Positions 27,654 through 39,733 of a DNA stretch of 64,000 nucleotides are shown piece after piece; within the stretch, counting starts at the first letter, position 1, and each line of letters begins with the position of its first letter. The position numbers were made by a program, and so were the translations under genes. This DNA comes from Pseudomonadota bacterium (GTDB lineage: Bacteria > Pseudomonadota > Alphaproteobacteria > Reyranellales > Reyranellaceae), in contig JAFEBU010000065.1 of the NCBI GenBank assembly GCA_018242505.1, forward strand, positions 1-64,000, given 5' to 3'. Below the pieces are notes generated by a model. That model was not told the origin of the DNA, did no database searches, and worked only from the letters and a program-made list of their open reading frames with translations.

Positions 27654-28892
27654 ATGAAGGACGCTTTCCATGTTCCCCAGGTCTCTCGTGGCGAGGCCTA
27701 TGTCATCCTGACCAGCGCGTCGCTGATGATGACGCTGGCGATGGGCATCCGGCAGAATCTTGGCTTGTTCCAGGCCCCGGCCTCGCATGAGCTGGGCATC
27801 GCCATTTCGGATTTCGCGCTCGCCATTTCCGTGCAGCAGGTGGCATGGGGCGTCAGCCAGCCGTTCGCTGGGATACTGGCCGACAAGTACGGCACGCGCC
27901 TGGTGTCGCTGGTCGGCAGCGTGATCTTCGTGCTGGGTCTTTGGCTCACAGCGTCCGCGACCGGCACCGGATCGATCGTGCTCGGTGCCGGCGTCCTGAT
28001 CGGCGTGTCGCTGGCCTGCACGACCTCGGGCATCACCGCCAACATCGCCGCCCGCGTGGTGGCACCGCAGCGCCGCACGCTTGCCTTCGGCATCGTCTCG
28101 GCCGCGGGCTCGGTCGGCACCATGCTGACCGCGCCGATCGCCGCCTATTTCCTCGACCATCAGGGATGGCGGGCCGGCCTCTGGGCGTTCCTGATCCTGG
28201 CGCTCGCCATGCTGCCGGCGGCGTGGATCGGCAGCCGGGCCGACCGGCTGCCGAACGGCATCTCGGCCGACCGCCACCTGACGTTGGCCGGCGCCCTGGG
28301 CGAGGCCGGACGACACCGCGGCTACCTCGTCATGGCGGCTGCCTTCTTCGTCTGCGGCCTGCAGCTCGTGTTCCTCACCACCCATCTGCCGACTTATCTG
28401 GCCCAATGCGGCATGGACGCCTCCTACAGTGCCGCGGCCCTGATGCTGATCGGTGGCTTCAATATCCTGAGCTCATGGCTGTTCGGCTGGCTGGGCGACC
28501 GCTATCCAAAGCGCCTGCTTCTGGGCACGATCTACCTCCTGCGCTCGGTCACGCTGGCCCTGTTCTTCAGCTTCCCGCCGACGCCGCTGTCCGTCGTGCT
28601 GTTCGGCGCCGCAATGGGCACGCTGTGGCTGGGGGTCATCCCCCTGGTGAATGGCCTTGTGGTCCAGATTTTCGGCCTGCGCTTTCTCTCGACCCTCACC
28701 GGCATTGCCTTTTTGAGTCACCAGGCCGGTTCCTTCCTCGGCGCCTGGGGCGGCGGCTATCTCTTTGATCTGATGGGTTCCTACGACCTCGCCTGGAAGA
28801 TTGGCGTCCTGATCGGGCTGATTGCCGGCACTATGCAGCTTCTGATGAACGACGAACCGACCGCCAGGGTGGCCGCGGAGGCCCCCGCCTGA
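27654..28892 (+). CDS. MFS transporter
   Basis: A 412-residue 12-helix major facilitator. Early helix-2/3 loop motif is GILADKYGTRLV, and the matching loop in the second half is GWLGDRYPKR. The layout and the N-terminal helix motif MGIRQNLGLFQ resemble the oxalate/formate and monocarboxylate-type MFS group; the substrate cannot be assigned. It lies between ssb and uvrA. ATG 27654 is the first that gives a normal N-terminus; the ~180 bases before it hold no gene. Confidence 0.88.
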   Translation: MKDAFHVPQVSRGEAYVILTSASLMMTLAMGIRQNLGLFQAPASHELGIAISDFALAISVQQVAWGVSQPFAGILADKYGTRLVSLVGSVIFVLGLWLTASATGTGSIVLGAGVLIGVSLACTTSGITANIAARVVAPQRRTLAFGIVSAAGSVGTMLTAPIAAYFLDHQGWRAGLWAFLILALAMLPAAWIGSRADRLPNGISADRHLTLAGALGEAGRHRGYLVMAAAFFVCGLQLVFLTTHLPTYLAQCGMDASYSAAALMLIGGFNILSSWLFGWLGDRYPKRLLLGTIYLLRSVTLALFFSFPPTPLSVVLFGAAMGTLWLGVIPLVNGLVVQIFGLRFLSTLTGIAFLSHQAGSFLGAWGGGYLFDLMGSYDLAWKIGVLIGLIAGTMQLLMNDEPTARVAAEAPA

Positions 28893-28980
28893 CATTTCCT
28901 GACATTGATCGGGCTGGTGAATTCCGCTGTGGATAGCCATATGCGCTGATCCCGCGCATCGCCTATTCTCGCCTCCAGAA

Positions 28981-31881
<2,901 letters not shown>

Positions 31882-31899
31882 CGTCGTCCTTCGCTTCGC

Positions 31900-33399
31900 T
31901 CAGGATGATGCCGTTCGCCTCCACCTGATCTGGCCCACATCATAGCCGAACTGGCGTTCCACCACGGCAGGTGTCGCATCGGAGGCATCGCCCGCACGCG
32001 CCGCGACGCGTTCCTTGGCCACCTCTTTGGGAATGTCGAGCCACTGGCCCTCGAAGGGGACGCCGACCTTGGCCGCCAGCGCTTCTGCGGCCTGCCGTTC
32101 CTCGGGACGGGCGAACACGGCATCGAGCACGACGCCGTGGCCGGCCTGCAGAATCCGCTCCGCGCGCGCCATCATCGCTCCATAGACCTTTGCCGAGGCC
32201 TCGGGCGTGTAGCTGTCGGAGGGCATGCGCTCTTCCAGGGCGATGCCCGCCAGTCTCTTGCGTTCGACGTCGCTGCGCACGGCGACCGCGCCCGGTGCGC
32301 GACCAACCTCCGGCGCGACTTGCAGTGCTCGGGTCGTCTTGCCGCTGCCGGAAAGGCCGCCGATCGCCAGCAACCGCGGCGGCGCGGGCTGCAGGAAGGT
32401 GAGCGCCGTGCGCTGATAGACGCGAGCCGGCTCGGTGTCCTCGCCGCTCACCGTCCCGGCCGCGGCATCGACATGCGCCCGGATCGCGGCGCGGCGGGAA
32501 AGGAACATCGGCAGCAGCGCCAGCGCCTCGTCGTGGGGTGCGCCGGCGAGTTCGCCGATCCGCCACAGCCATTCGTTCAGCAGCCGGTTGGCGAGCGTAC
32601 GCAGATCGCGATGGCAGAGGTCCATCAAGGTGAAGGCGAGATCGTAGAGCACGTCGATATTGGCGATGCGGTCCGAGAACTCGATCGCATCGAATGGCAC
32701 CGGCTTGCCGTCGATCAGCACGATGTTGCGCAGATGCAGGTCACCGTGGCAGCGTCGGATCGCACCGGCCTCGACCCGGCGCGCCACCAGATCCATGAAC
32801 GGCTCCAGCGAACGCGGCATACCCTCGGCCAGCGCCTCGGTAGTCGGTGGATGGAGCCGCTCGCCGCGCTCGCGCATCTGGCGGATATCGGCCGCGACCG
32901 ACTGGCGATAGTCCTCTGGCCGACCGAACCCGTCGCGGATCGGACTGAGCCTGTCATGGAAGCTGGCGACACGTGCGCCGAGCGCCGTCATCATCTCCGT
33001 CGTGAGCGCGCGCCGATCGGCCAGGCGGTCGAACAGCCTGCTGTCGTCGAACCTGTGCATGACGACCAGTGAATCGACCGCATCGGCCGTCTCTTCGCCA
33101 ACATCGCCAAGCGTCAATCGCCCGTGTGAATCCCTTCGAACCGGCGCCACGCCGAGATAGACCTCCGGCGCCAGCGGATGATTGATATCGATCTCGGCCC
33201 GGCACATCGCGGCCCGCCGGTCGGCGGTGGAGAAATCCATGTAGGGGAACTTCACCGCTCGCTTGAGCTTGTAGGCGCGGTCGCCCGCCAGGAAGACCAC
33301 CGCACCGTGCGTATCGATGCGTCTCGCCGGCGTCAGCCGTCGTTCGAGGAAATCGATCACCTCGGACTGGTCCTCGACGACGAAGGCCGGACGCGCCAT
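31900..33399 (-). CDS. Bifunctional APH-like kinase / AAA (Zeta-toxin-like) ATPase fusion
   Basis: A 499-residue two-domain protein. Residues ~1-300 are an aminoglycoside-phosphotransferase-like kinase fold with HGDLHLRN at 218-225 and FDAIEF at 236-241. Residues ~343-499 are a P-loop AAA_33 kinase with GGLSGSGKTT at 347-356 and RSDVERKRLAG. Such fusions are widespread; the substrates are unknown and resistance should not be assumed. It lies 5 bases after the CDF exporter gene on the same strand and converges with uvrA. Confidence 0.88.
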   Translation of the reverse strand: MARPAFVVEDQSEVIDFLERRLTPARRIDTHGAVVFLAGDRAYKLKRAVKFPYMDFSTADRRAAMCRAEIDINHPLAPEVYLGVAPVRRDSHGRLTLGDVGEETADAVDSLVVMHRFDDSRLFDRLADRRALTTEMMTALGARVASFHDRLSPIRDGFGRPEDYRQSVAADIRQMRERGERLHPPTTEALAEGMPRSLEPFMDLVARRVEAGAIRRCHGDLHLRNIVLIDGKPVPFDAIEFSDRIANIDVLYDLAFTLMDLCHRDLRTLANRLLNEWLWRIGELAGAPHDEALALLPMFLSRRAAIRAHVDAAAGTVSGEDTEPARVYQRTALTFLQPAPPRLLAIGGLSGSGKTTRALQVAPEVGRAPGAVAVRSDVERKRLAGIALEERMPSDSYTPEASAKVYGAMMARAERILQAGHGVVLDAVFARPEERQAAEALAAKVGVPFEGQWLDIPKEVAKERVAARAGDASDATPAVVERQFGYDVGQIRWRRTASS

Positions 33400-33404
33400 G
33401 TCGT

Positions 33405-34337
33405 TCAGCTGCCTGCGGCCTGCGGGTCGGCGCTATCGTCTCGCGGATCGATGTGCAGGATGACCTCGGCTTGCGGGTAGGCCTCCTCTATCGCGGCCTG
33501 GATCGTGTCGCCGATGACATGGGCGCGGCCCAACGACATGTTGGGATGCAGCACGACATGGAGCTGGATGAACTGGGTCAGGCCGGAAGAACGGGTGCGC
33601 AGATCGTGCACGCTGCGGACTCCGGGTTGGCGCTGCACGATGTCGAGGATGCGCTGGCGATCCCTGGGCGGCAGCTCGCGATCCATCAACACGTCGATCG
33701 AAATCCGGCCGATCGCCCAGGCGTTGGTCACGAGATAGATCGCGACGCCCATCGCCACCGCGAGATCGATCAGCGGCTGGCCCAGCCGGCTCGACGCCAG
33801 GATGCCCACACCGACGGCAATATTGGTGACGAAATCCGTCGTGTAGTGAGCCTTGTCGGCGCCAATGGCGATCGAGTTGGTACGGCGCACGACATGGCTC
33901 TGGAACAACATCAGCGCGACGGTAAGGGCGATCGCAAGCCCGCTCACGAGCACGCCTGCGAATTCCTGCTGTACCGGACGCGGATGCAGGAACCGATCGG
34001 CCACTGTCAGCACCAGTCCGCCAGCCGAGGCGGCGATGAAGCCCGCCTGCGCCACGCCCGCCAGCGCCTCGGCCTTGCCGTGGCCGAAGCGGTGATCCTC
34101 ATCCGCAGGAATCAACGCCTGACGGATGGCGACAAACGTGATCAGCGAACTCACCAGGTCGAGTGCCGAATCGATCAGCGAGGAGAGCATGCCCACCGAG
34201 TCGGTGATCAGCCAGGCGACTCCTTTGGCGAAGATCAGGATCGTCGCCACCGACATCGACGCCAGGCTTGCCTGCCGCATCAGTCGTGCGGCAGCAGTCG
34301 GCTCGATCGTCAGGGATACAGGGTGCGTGTCGACCAA
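33405..34337 (-). CDS. Cation diffusion facilitator (FieF-like) metal exporter
   Basis: A 310-residue CDF transporter: six membrane helices, then a ~80-residue cytoplasmic metal-sensing domain. The transport site is D56/D60 (DSALD) and H164/D168 (HYTTD), that is DxxxD with HxxxD, as in FieF/YiiP (Zn2+/Fe2+/Cd2+). HRFGHGKAEAL is the family loop. It exports divalent metal against protons. The ATG lies 28 bases inside pdxH, so it is likely co-transcribed with it. Confidence 0.92.
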   Translation of the reverse strand: MVDTHPVSLTIEPTAAARLMRQASLASMSVATILIFAKGVAWLITDSVGMLSSLIDSALDLVSSLITFVAIRQALIPADEDHRFGHGKAEALAGVAQAGFIAASAGGLVLTVADRFLHPRPVQQEFAGVLVSGLAIALTVALMLFQSHVVRRTNSIAIGADKAHYTTDFVTNIAVGVGILASSRLGQPLIDLAVAMGVAIYLVTNAWAIGRISIDVLMDRELPPRDRQRILDIVQRQPGVRSVHDLRTRSSGLTQFIQLHVVLHPNMSLGRAHVIGDTIQAAIEEAYPQAEVILHIDPRDDSADPQAAGS

Positions 34338-34903
34338 GGGGCACCGGCTGCGGAGCGGCTATATTCCAAACGATCATGGAGCCGAAAGGCACCATCCTGC
34401 CAGAACTCGATCAAGAGCGGCTGCAGCCGGAAGCCGGACCAGTGCGGCGGACGCGGCACTTTGCCGATGACATGCTTCGCCGTGAATTCCGCCACCCGCT
34501 TCTCCAGGGCAAACCGGCTTTCGAGCGGGCGCGATTGATCCGATGCCCAGGCGCCAATCTGGCTGCCGCGGTCGCGGGTCGCGAAGTAGGCGTCCGCCTC
34601 CTCTGGCGTGGACGGCGAAACCGGGCCTTCGAGGCGAATCTGTCGCCGCAGCGACTTCCAATGGAACAGGAGTGCGGCCTTGGGATGGGCGAGGAGCTGG
34701 CGGCCCTTCCGGCTTTCATAGTTGGTGTAGAACACGAATCCCGACGCATCGTAGTCCTTCAGGAGCACCATTCGGCAAGACGGTGTGCCGTCGGGTCCCA
34801 CCGTGGACAGTGCCATGGCAGACGGGTCGTTCGGCTCGCTCTTCTCCGCTTCGGCAAACCATTCGGCAAAAAGGGCAAGCGGATCGTCTTTTACGCGGAT
34901 CAT
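34310..34903 (-). CDS. pdxH: Pyridoxamine 5'-phosphate oxidase
   Basis: An FMN-dependent oxidase that makes pyridoxal 5'-phosphate from pyridoxine or pyridoxamine phosphate. The 197-residue product shows FVFYTNYESRKG, RRQIRLEG and the C-terminal RLHDRLEYSR of the dimerised barrel. ATG 34903 is chosen over a TTG three codons upstream. No clear Shine-Dalgarno is visible. It is divergent from fabI. Confidence 0.93.
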   Translation of the reverse strand: MIRVKDDPLALFAEWFAEAEKSEPNDPSAMALSTVGPDGTPSCRMVLLKDYDASGFVFYTNYESRKGRQLLAHPKAALLFHWKSLRRQIRLEGPVSPSTPEEADAYFATRDRGSQIGAWASDQSRPLESRFALEKRVAEFTAKHVIGKVPRPPHWSGFRLQPLLIEFWQDGAFRLHDRLEYSRSAAGAPWSTRTLYP

Positions 34904-34981
34904 GACCCACAATATGGAGGGGCCGGAAGGCTTCCACCACCGGCATCTTGTCCCGCTGACGCCACCCCGCTAGAACGGGGC

Positions 34982-35815
34982 ATGACAGCCGCACAGTTGA
35001 TGGCCGGGAAAAAGGGCCTGGTTATGGGGGTCGCCAACCATCGGTCGATCGCCTGGGGCATTGCCAAGGCCTGCCACGATCACGGCGCCCAGCTCGCCTT
35101 CACCTACCAGGGCGAGGCGCTTGAGAAGCGCGTGCGGCCGCTGGCGCAGGAGATTGGCAGCGACCTCGTCCTGCCCTGCGACGTCACGGATGCCGCCAGC
35201 ATCGACGCGGTTTTTGCCGAGATCGGCAAGAAATGGGGCGGGCTCGACTTCCTGGTCCATGCCATCGCCTTCTCCAACAAGGACCAGTTGAAGGGTCGTT
35301 ACCTCGACACCACGCCCGACAATTTCCAGCTCACCCTGAATATCAGCTGCTATTCCTTCACCGCCGTCGCCCAGCGCGCCGTACCGTTGATGAAGGAAGG
35401 CGGCAGCCTGCTCACCCTGACCTACTATGGCGCCGAGCGGGTGATGCCGCACTACAACGTGATGGGCGTGGCCAAGGCGGCTCTCGAGGCCAGCGTGCGT
35501 TACCTGGCCGCCGATCTCGGCGACAAGAATATCCGCGTCAACGCGATCTCGGCCGGACCGATCAAGACCCTGGCCGCATCGGGCATCGGCGATTTCAACT
35601 ACATCCTGAAATGGAACGAACTCAACGCGCCGCTCCGGCGCAACGTCTCGACCGAGGAAGTCGGCAATGCCGGTCTTTATCTGCTGTCCGATCTCGGCAG
35701 CGGGGTTACCGGTGAGGTGATGCACGTCGATGCCGGCTACCATGTCGTCGGCATGATCAAGACGCAGTCGGCCAAGCAGCTTTCCGAGCTGCTCGCCAAC
35801 TTCGAAGACGACTAG
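34982..35815 (+). CDS. fabI: Enoyl-[acyl-carrier-protein] reductase (NADH)
   Basis: The last step of each fatty-acid elongation cycle. The 277-residue SDR has the FabI-specific NAD motif GVANHRSIAWGIA at 16-28 and the catalytic pair Y158/K165 with the FabI-type Y-x6-K spacing. It heads a run fabI-aroC-membrane protein-sppA on the plus strand. ATG 34982 is 78 bases from pdxH. Being a FabI, it would be the triclosan/isoniazid-class target enzyme. Confidence 0.96.
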   Translation: MTAAQLMAGKKGLVMGVANHRSIAWGIAKACHDHGAQLAFTYQGEALEKRVRPLAQEIGSDLVLPCDVTDAASIDAVFAEIGKKWGGLDFLVHAIAFSNKDQLKGRYLDTTPDNFQLTLNISCYSFTAVAQRAVPLMKEGGSLLTLTYYGAERVMPHYNVMGVAKAALEASVRYLAADLGDKNIRVNAISAGPIKTLAASGIGDFNYILKWNELNAPLRRNVSTEEVGNAGLYLLSDLGSGVTGEVMHVDAGYHVVGMIKTQSAKQLSELLANFEDD

Positions 35816-35825
35816 GCTTGCGGCC

Positions 35826-36896
35826 ATGGCCGGCAGCAGCTTCGGCACCCTCTTCCGCTTCACGAGCTGGGGCGAGAGCCACGGGCCCGCGATCGGCTGC
35901 GTGGTCGATGGCACGCCGCCCCGCATCCCGCTTGAGGAAGCCGATATCCAGGTCTGGATGGACAAGCGCCGCCCCGGGCAGTCGCGCTTCGTAACCCAGC
36001 GCCAGGAACCGGACACCGTCCGCATCCTGTCCGGCGTGTTCGAGGGCATGACGACCGGCACGCCGATCGCGCTCCATATCGACAATGTCGACCAGCGCAG
36101 CCGCGACTACGGCGAGATCAAGGACAAGTTCCGGCCCTCGCATGCCGACTACACCTACTTCAAGAAATACGGCGTGCGCGATTATCGTGGTGGCGGTCGA
36201 CAATCGGCGAGAGAAACGGCTGTCCGCGTTGCCGCGGGCGCCATCGCGCGCAAGATCCTGGGCGGGGACGTCACCATCCGGGGGGCCGTCGTCCAGATCG
36301 GCACCCACAAGATCGACCGTGCCAAGTGGGACTGGGAGGCGACCGGCGACAATCCCTTCTGGTGTCCGGACCGGCAGGCGGCGCAGGTCTGGGAAGGTTA
36401 TCTCGACGAGGTGCGCAAACGTGGCAGCTCTTGCGGTGCGGTGATCGAGGTCGTGGCCTCGGGTGTGCCGGCGGGCCTGGGCGATCCGGTCTATGACAAG
36501 CTCGACGCCGATCTCGCCAAGGGGCTGATGAGCATCAACGCGGTCAAAGGCGTCGAGATCGGTGACGGTTTCGCGACCGCGGCCATGAATGGCGAAGAGA
36601 ATGCCGACGAGATGCGCATGAAGGATGGCGCACCCTCCTTCCTCAGCAACCATGCCGGCGGCATTCTGGGCGGTATCTCGTCGGGCCAGGACATCGTCTG
36701 CCGGCTCGCCGTGAAGCCCACCAGCTCGATTCTGCACACCGTGCGCAGCGTCGATCGTTTTGGCAATGACGTCGAGTTGCGCACCAAGGGCCGGCACGAT
36801 CCCTGCGTCGGACTCCGGGCGACACCGGTGGCCGAGGCGATGGTCGCCTGTGTCCTCGCCGACCATCTGCTGCGCCATCGTGCGCAGTGCGGCTGA
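35826..36896 (+). CDS. aroC: Chorismate synthase
   Basis: Converts 5-enolpyruvylshikimate 3-phosphate to chorismate, using reduced FMN. The 356-residue product has SWGESHGPAIG, RPSHADYTY, GGGRQSARET and RHDPCV, the conserved FMN/substrate segments. It lies 10 bases after fabI. A long antisense reading frame over it is a codon-bias shadow. Confidence 0.97.
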   Translation: MAGSSFGTLFRFTSWGESHGPAIGCVVDGTPPRIPLEEADIQVWMDKRRPGQSRFVTQRQEPDTVRILSGVFEGMTTGTPIALHIDNVDQRSRDYGEIKDKFRPSHADYTYFKKYGVRDYRGGGRQSARETAVRVAAGAIARKILGGDVTIRGAVVQIGTHKIDRAKWDWEATGDNPFWCPDRQAAQVWEGYLDEVRKRGSSCGAVIEVVASGVPAGLGDPVYDKLDADLAKGLMSINAVKGVEIGDGFATAAMNGEENADEMRMKDGAPSFLSNHAGGILGGISSGQDIVCRLAVKPTSSILHTVRSVDRFGNDVELRTKGRHDPCVGLRATPVAEAMVACVLADHLLRHRAQCG

Positions 36897-36902
36897 GCTG
36901 GC

Positions 36903-37439
36903 ATGCTGCCTGCCAAAACCGTCCAGGTGCGATACGGACGGTGGCACAATCTCAGCATGATGGTTGTGGCGGTCGGCATGATGGTCGCCAGCCTCGCCCA
37001 TTTTGCGCGCCACCCCGGCCAGGCCCCCAGCCTGTCGTCCGCGGATCCCCGCCTCATCCTCTTCGCCGTGCTTGCGGTCGCAATGGCTTATTACGGTTAT
37101 CTTGGACTGCGGCGGGCGCTCGACCGCGAGCCGCAGGTCGTGATCGACTGCGACGGCGTCACTCTCGGCTTCGGCCGCGCCAGGCGCTTCGCCTGGGATG
37201 ACGTGCAATGGGTGCGCCTGCGCCGGCTTGCCTTCCGGCCACAGCTCCAGATCGGCCTCACTCCGGCCTCCTTCGTCGCGGCGAATCTCAAGCTCTCGAT
37301 CTGGCACCTCGATGACGCGCTGCGTCCGGTGCGTGGCATGCCGGCCGCCGTGCTCGTGCGCGACAATGGGCTCGATACCACCGCAGCCGCGATGCTTGAC
37401 GCCATTCGGGCCTTTCGGCCCAATCTCGTGAAACCCTGA
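36903..37439 (+). CDS. Small membrane protein of unknown function (PH-like domain)
   Basis: A 178-residue protein with two membrane helices (~17-35 and ~50-70), then a ~100-residue cytoplasmic domain with alternating strands (QVVIDCDGVTLGFG, RRFAWDDVQWVRLR) that resembles a bacterial PH-like domain. It lies 6 bases after aroC and 19 before sppA, so it is in the same operon. The similarity is by eye, and the function is unknown. Confidence 0.7.
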   Translation: MLPAKTVQVRYGRWHNLSMMVVAVGMMVASLAHFARHPGQAPSLSSADPRLILFAVLAVAMAYYGYLGLRRALDREPQVVIDCDGVTLGFGRARRFAWDDVQWVRLRRLAFRPQLQIGLTPASFVAANLKLSIWHLDDALRPVRGMPAAVLVRDNGLDTTAAAMLDAIRAFRPNLVKP

Positions 37440-37458
37440 TTGATTCGGAGGATCCGCC

Positions 37459-39216
37459 ATGCGGCGGTTTATCGTCGGCCTGCTCGCCACTGTCGGCGCG
37501 CTCACTTTGCTCGGCATCGGTGTGACGGCTTTTTTTCTCAGCCAAGGACCGTTCGCCGCCAGGTCGCTGCCCGACAGCATGGTGCTGACGCTCGACCTGC
37601 GGAAAGTCCCTCCGGAAACCGTCTCGTCGGGCATCCTCAAAGGTTGGTGGAGCGAGTCGCACGACGTGATCGACACGGTGCGCACACTCTGGCGCGCGGC
37701 CGACGATCCGCATGTCCTCGGGCTCTATGTCGAGATCGGAGACGAGAACGCCGGCCTGGCCCGCGTCCAGGAACTGCGCCAGGCGATCCAACGCTTTCGC
37801 AGCAAAGGCAAGTTCGCGATCGGCTTCGCCGAGTCGCTGGGCAGCGGCGGCGATCATTTCGCCGACTACTACCTCGCCTCTGCTCTCGATCGCGTCTGGC
37901 TGCAGCCGAGTGGCGGCTTCGGCGTCACAGGTCTGGCCGTCGAGACACCATTCCTCAAGGGCGGCCTCGACAAGCTCGGCGTTCAGGTGGAAGGCGGCAA
38001 GCGCTACGAATACAAGAGCGCGCCGGACACCTTCACCCAGGCTGACATGACCGGGCCGGCGCGCGAGAACCTGCAGCAGCTCATCGACGGCCTGTATGGC
38101 CAATTCATCGACGATGTGTCGCGCGACCGCCACATTACGCCGGCAAAGCTGCGCCAGCTCATCGATGCCGCACCGTTCGATTCGGAGCACGCCCTTGCCG
38201 AGGGACTGGTCGACAAGATCGGCTATCGTGCCGATGCCATGGACGATGTCCGGCAGCGTGCCGGTTCGACCCGGGACCTCGTCACCTTGTCGGACTATGC
38301 CGACGAACGTCCTCCCGCCAGGGGCCCTCGCGATGTCGTGGCGCTTGTTCGGGTGAGCGGCGCCATAGTCTCTGGAACGAACGGCAACGGTCCGCTCGGC
38401 GACGACTTGCAGGCCGCATCGGACGATATCGTCGACGCGCTCGATGCGGCGGCCCAGTCGGACGATGTCAAGGCGATCGTTCTGCGCATCGACTCGCCTG
38501 GCGGCACCTATCCTGCCGCTGATGCCATCGCCGACGGCGTCGGCCGTGCTCGCGCCGCCGGCAAGCCGGTGATCGTCTCCATGGGCGACGTGGCGGCATC
38601 GGGCGGCTACCTGGCTGCCGTCCGCGCCGATGCCATCGTTGCCGAGCCCACCACCATCACGGGATCGATCGGTGTTTTCGGCATGTGGCCGGTGGCGACG
38701 GATTTGCTGACGACGCTCGGCATCAAGGTCGATCGGCTGCGCGCCGGCGCGAATGCCGGCATGTATTCTTCATTCCATACCCCGACCGCGGCCCAGCAGG
38801 CGGCGATCGGCCGAGAGCTCGATACGGTCTATACCGATTTCACGCGCCAGGTCGGGGAGTCGCGGAAGCTCGACGCATCCCATCTCGATGCGGCGGCCCG
38901 GGGACGCGTCTTCACGGGCATCGAGGCGCGGCGGGTCGGCCTGGTGGACGAACTGGGTGGCCTTGACGTCACGCTCAAGGTCGCCAAGGCCAAAGCCGGG
39001 ATCGACGAGTCCAAGCCCGTCGAGCTGCAGCCGTTTCCGGGCGAGAGCAGCACGCTGCAGCGGATCGCCGGCCGGCTGCTGCGCCTTGCCGACATAGCAG
39101 CGAAAGGCCCCGAGGTTCGCGCACCGCGCGAGCTGCGCGAGCTGCTGGCCAGGTTCAGGATCGCCACGCGACCCGGCAATGTCCGCCTGCCGCCACTGCC
39201 GCCGCTCTGGCGGTGA
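37459..39216 (+). CDS. sppA: Signal peptide peptidase A (67K type)
   Basis: A 585-residue membrane-bound serine protease with tandem crotonase-fold halves, as in E. coli SppA; it degrades cleaved signal peptides. It has an N-terminal anchor (~4-27), the general-base Lys K186 in the first half (EYKSA) and the nucleophile Ser S381 in the second (GDVAASGGY). The Ser/Lys dyad thus spans the two halves, as known for this family. GGAGG precedes ATG 37459. It is the last gene of the fabI run and converges with a 2H phosphoesterase gene. Confidence 0.93.
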   Translation: MRRFIVGLLATVGALTLLGIGVTAFFLSQGPFAARSLPDSMVLTLDLRKVPPETVSSGILKGWWSESHDVIDTVRTLWRAADDPHVLGLYVEIGDENAGLARVQELRQAIQRFRSKGKFAIGFAESLGSGGDHFADYYLASALDRVWLQPSGGFGVTGLAVETPFLKGGLDKLGVQVEGGKRYEYKSAPDTFTQADMTGPARENLQQLIDGLYGQFIDDVSRDRHITPAKLRQLIDAAPFDSEHALAEGLVDKIGYRADAMDDVRQRAGSTRDLVTLSDYADERPPARGPRDVVALVRVSGAIVSGTNGNGPLGDDLQAASDDIVDALDAAAQSDDVKAIVLRIDSPGGTYPAADAIADGVGRARAAGKPVIVSMGDVAASGGYLAAVRADAIVAEPTTITGSIGVFGMWPVATDLLTTLGIKVDRLRAGANAGMYSSFHTPTAAQQAAIGRELDTVYTDFTRQVGESRKLDASHLDAAARGRVFTGIEARRVGLVDELGGLDVTLKVAKAKAGIDESKPVELQPFPGESSTLQRIAGRLLRLADIAAKGPEVRAPRELRELLARFRIATRPGNVRLPPLPPLWR

Positions 39217-39228
39217 TGGGCTCCGGCT

Positions 39229-39732
39229 CTAACTCGTGAACCGGATTGTCGCCAGCGTTTCGAGCCGCTCGCCGTCGCGACGCAACAGGCTGAGCGCTTC
39301 GACACGGCCATGCATCGGCAGGTGCTGGCGTTCGACGATGCGCGCCACCTGCTCGGCGTCGGCGGCACGTTCGAACAGGCCCAGCGTTATGTGCGGCTCG
39401 AACGGCTCCTCGCCGCCTTCCGGATTCAGGGACTCATGGAGCGCCGTCAGTTCGGCCGCGCCATCGCCGGGCACTGCGTAGAGATAGGCCGCGCGCGACG
39501 GTGGCGCCCGATCGAAGCGGACAATGCGGTCAAGCACGAACCAGAAAGACCGCTGGCTGAGGTGGTCCAGCGCATGGTGCAACGCCCCCTCGCGCTGCGC
39601 CGCTGCACCGAAAACCAACGTGAAGTGCGGCCCGATCAGCCCGGCTTCTCGCCGATGATATTGCGCCCTGAGACGGCGCAGCGCGGTGTCGTCGGCCGCG
39701 CTCAGCACCGGCCAGGCGACGACGAACAGCAC
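39229..39732 (-). CDS. 2'-5' RNA ligase / 2H phosphoesterase family protein
   Basis: A 167-residue protein with two HxT motifs, HFT at 36-38 and HIT at 114-116, spaced as in the 2H superfamily (ThpR/LigT-like). Members act on 2',3'-cyclic phosphates or 2'-5' linkages in RNA or nucleotides. Start GTG 39732 follows the DUF169 stop by one base, so translation is coupled. It is the last gene of a seven-gene minus-strand run. The specific substrate cannot be read. Confidence 0.87.
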   Translation of the reverse strand: MLFVVAWPVLSAADDTALRRLRAQYHRREAGLIGPHFTLVFGAAAQREGALHHALDHLSQRSFWFVLDRIVRFDRAPPSRAAYLYAVPGDGAAELTALHESLNPEGGEEPFEPHITLGLFERAADAEQVARIVERQHLPMHGRVEALSLLRRDGERLETLATIRFTS

Positions 39733-39733
39733 G

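Noticed and set aside
28893..28980. SOS (LexA) box upstream of uvrA
   Set aside because: No GTTC-N7-GTTC or GAAC-N7-GTTC pattern was found in this gap; none was seen before ssb either.
31900..33399. Aminoglycoside resistance gene (APH-like domain)
   Set aside because: The fusion with an AAA_33 domain is a widespread uncharacterised type; resistance is not implied by the kinase fold alone.
35757..37685. A 642-codon open frame antisense to aroC
   Set aside because: It lies over a certain gene, shows no domain, and is His/Arg/Asp-rich as expected from the complement of GC-rich codons.
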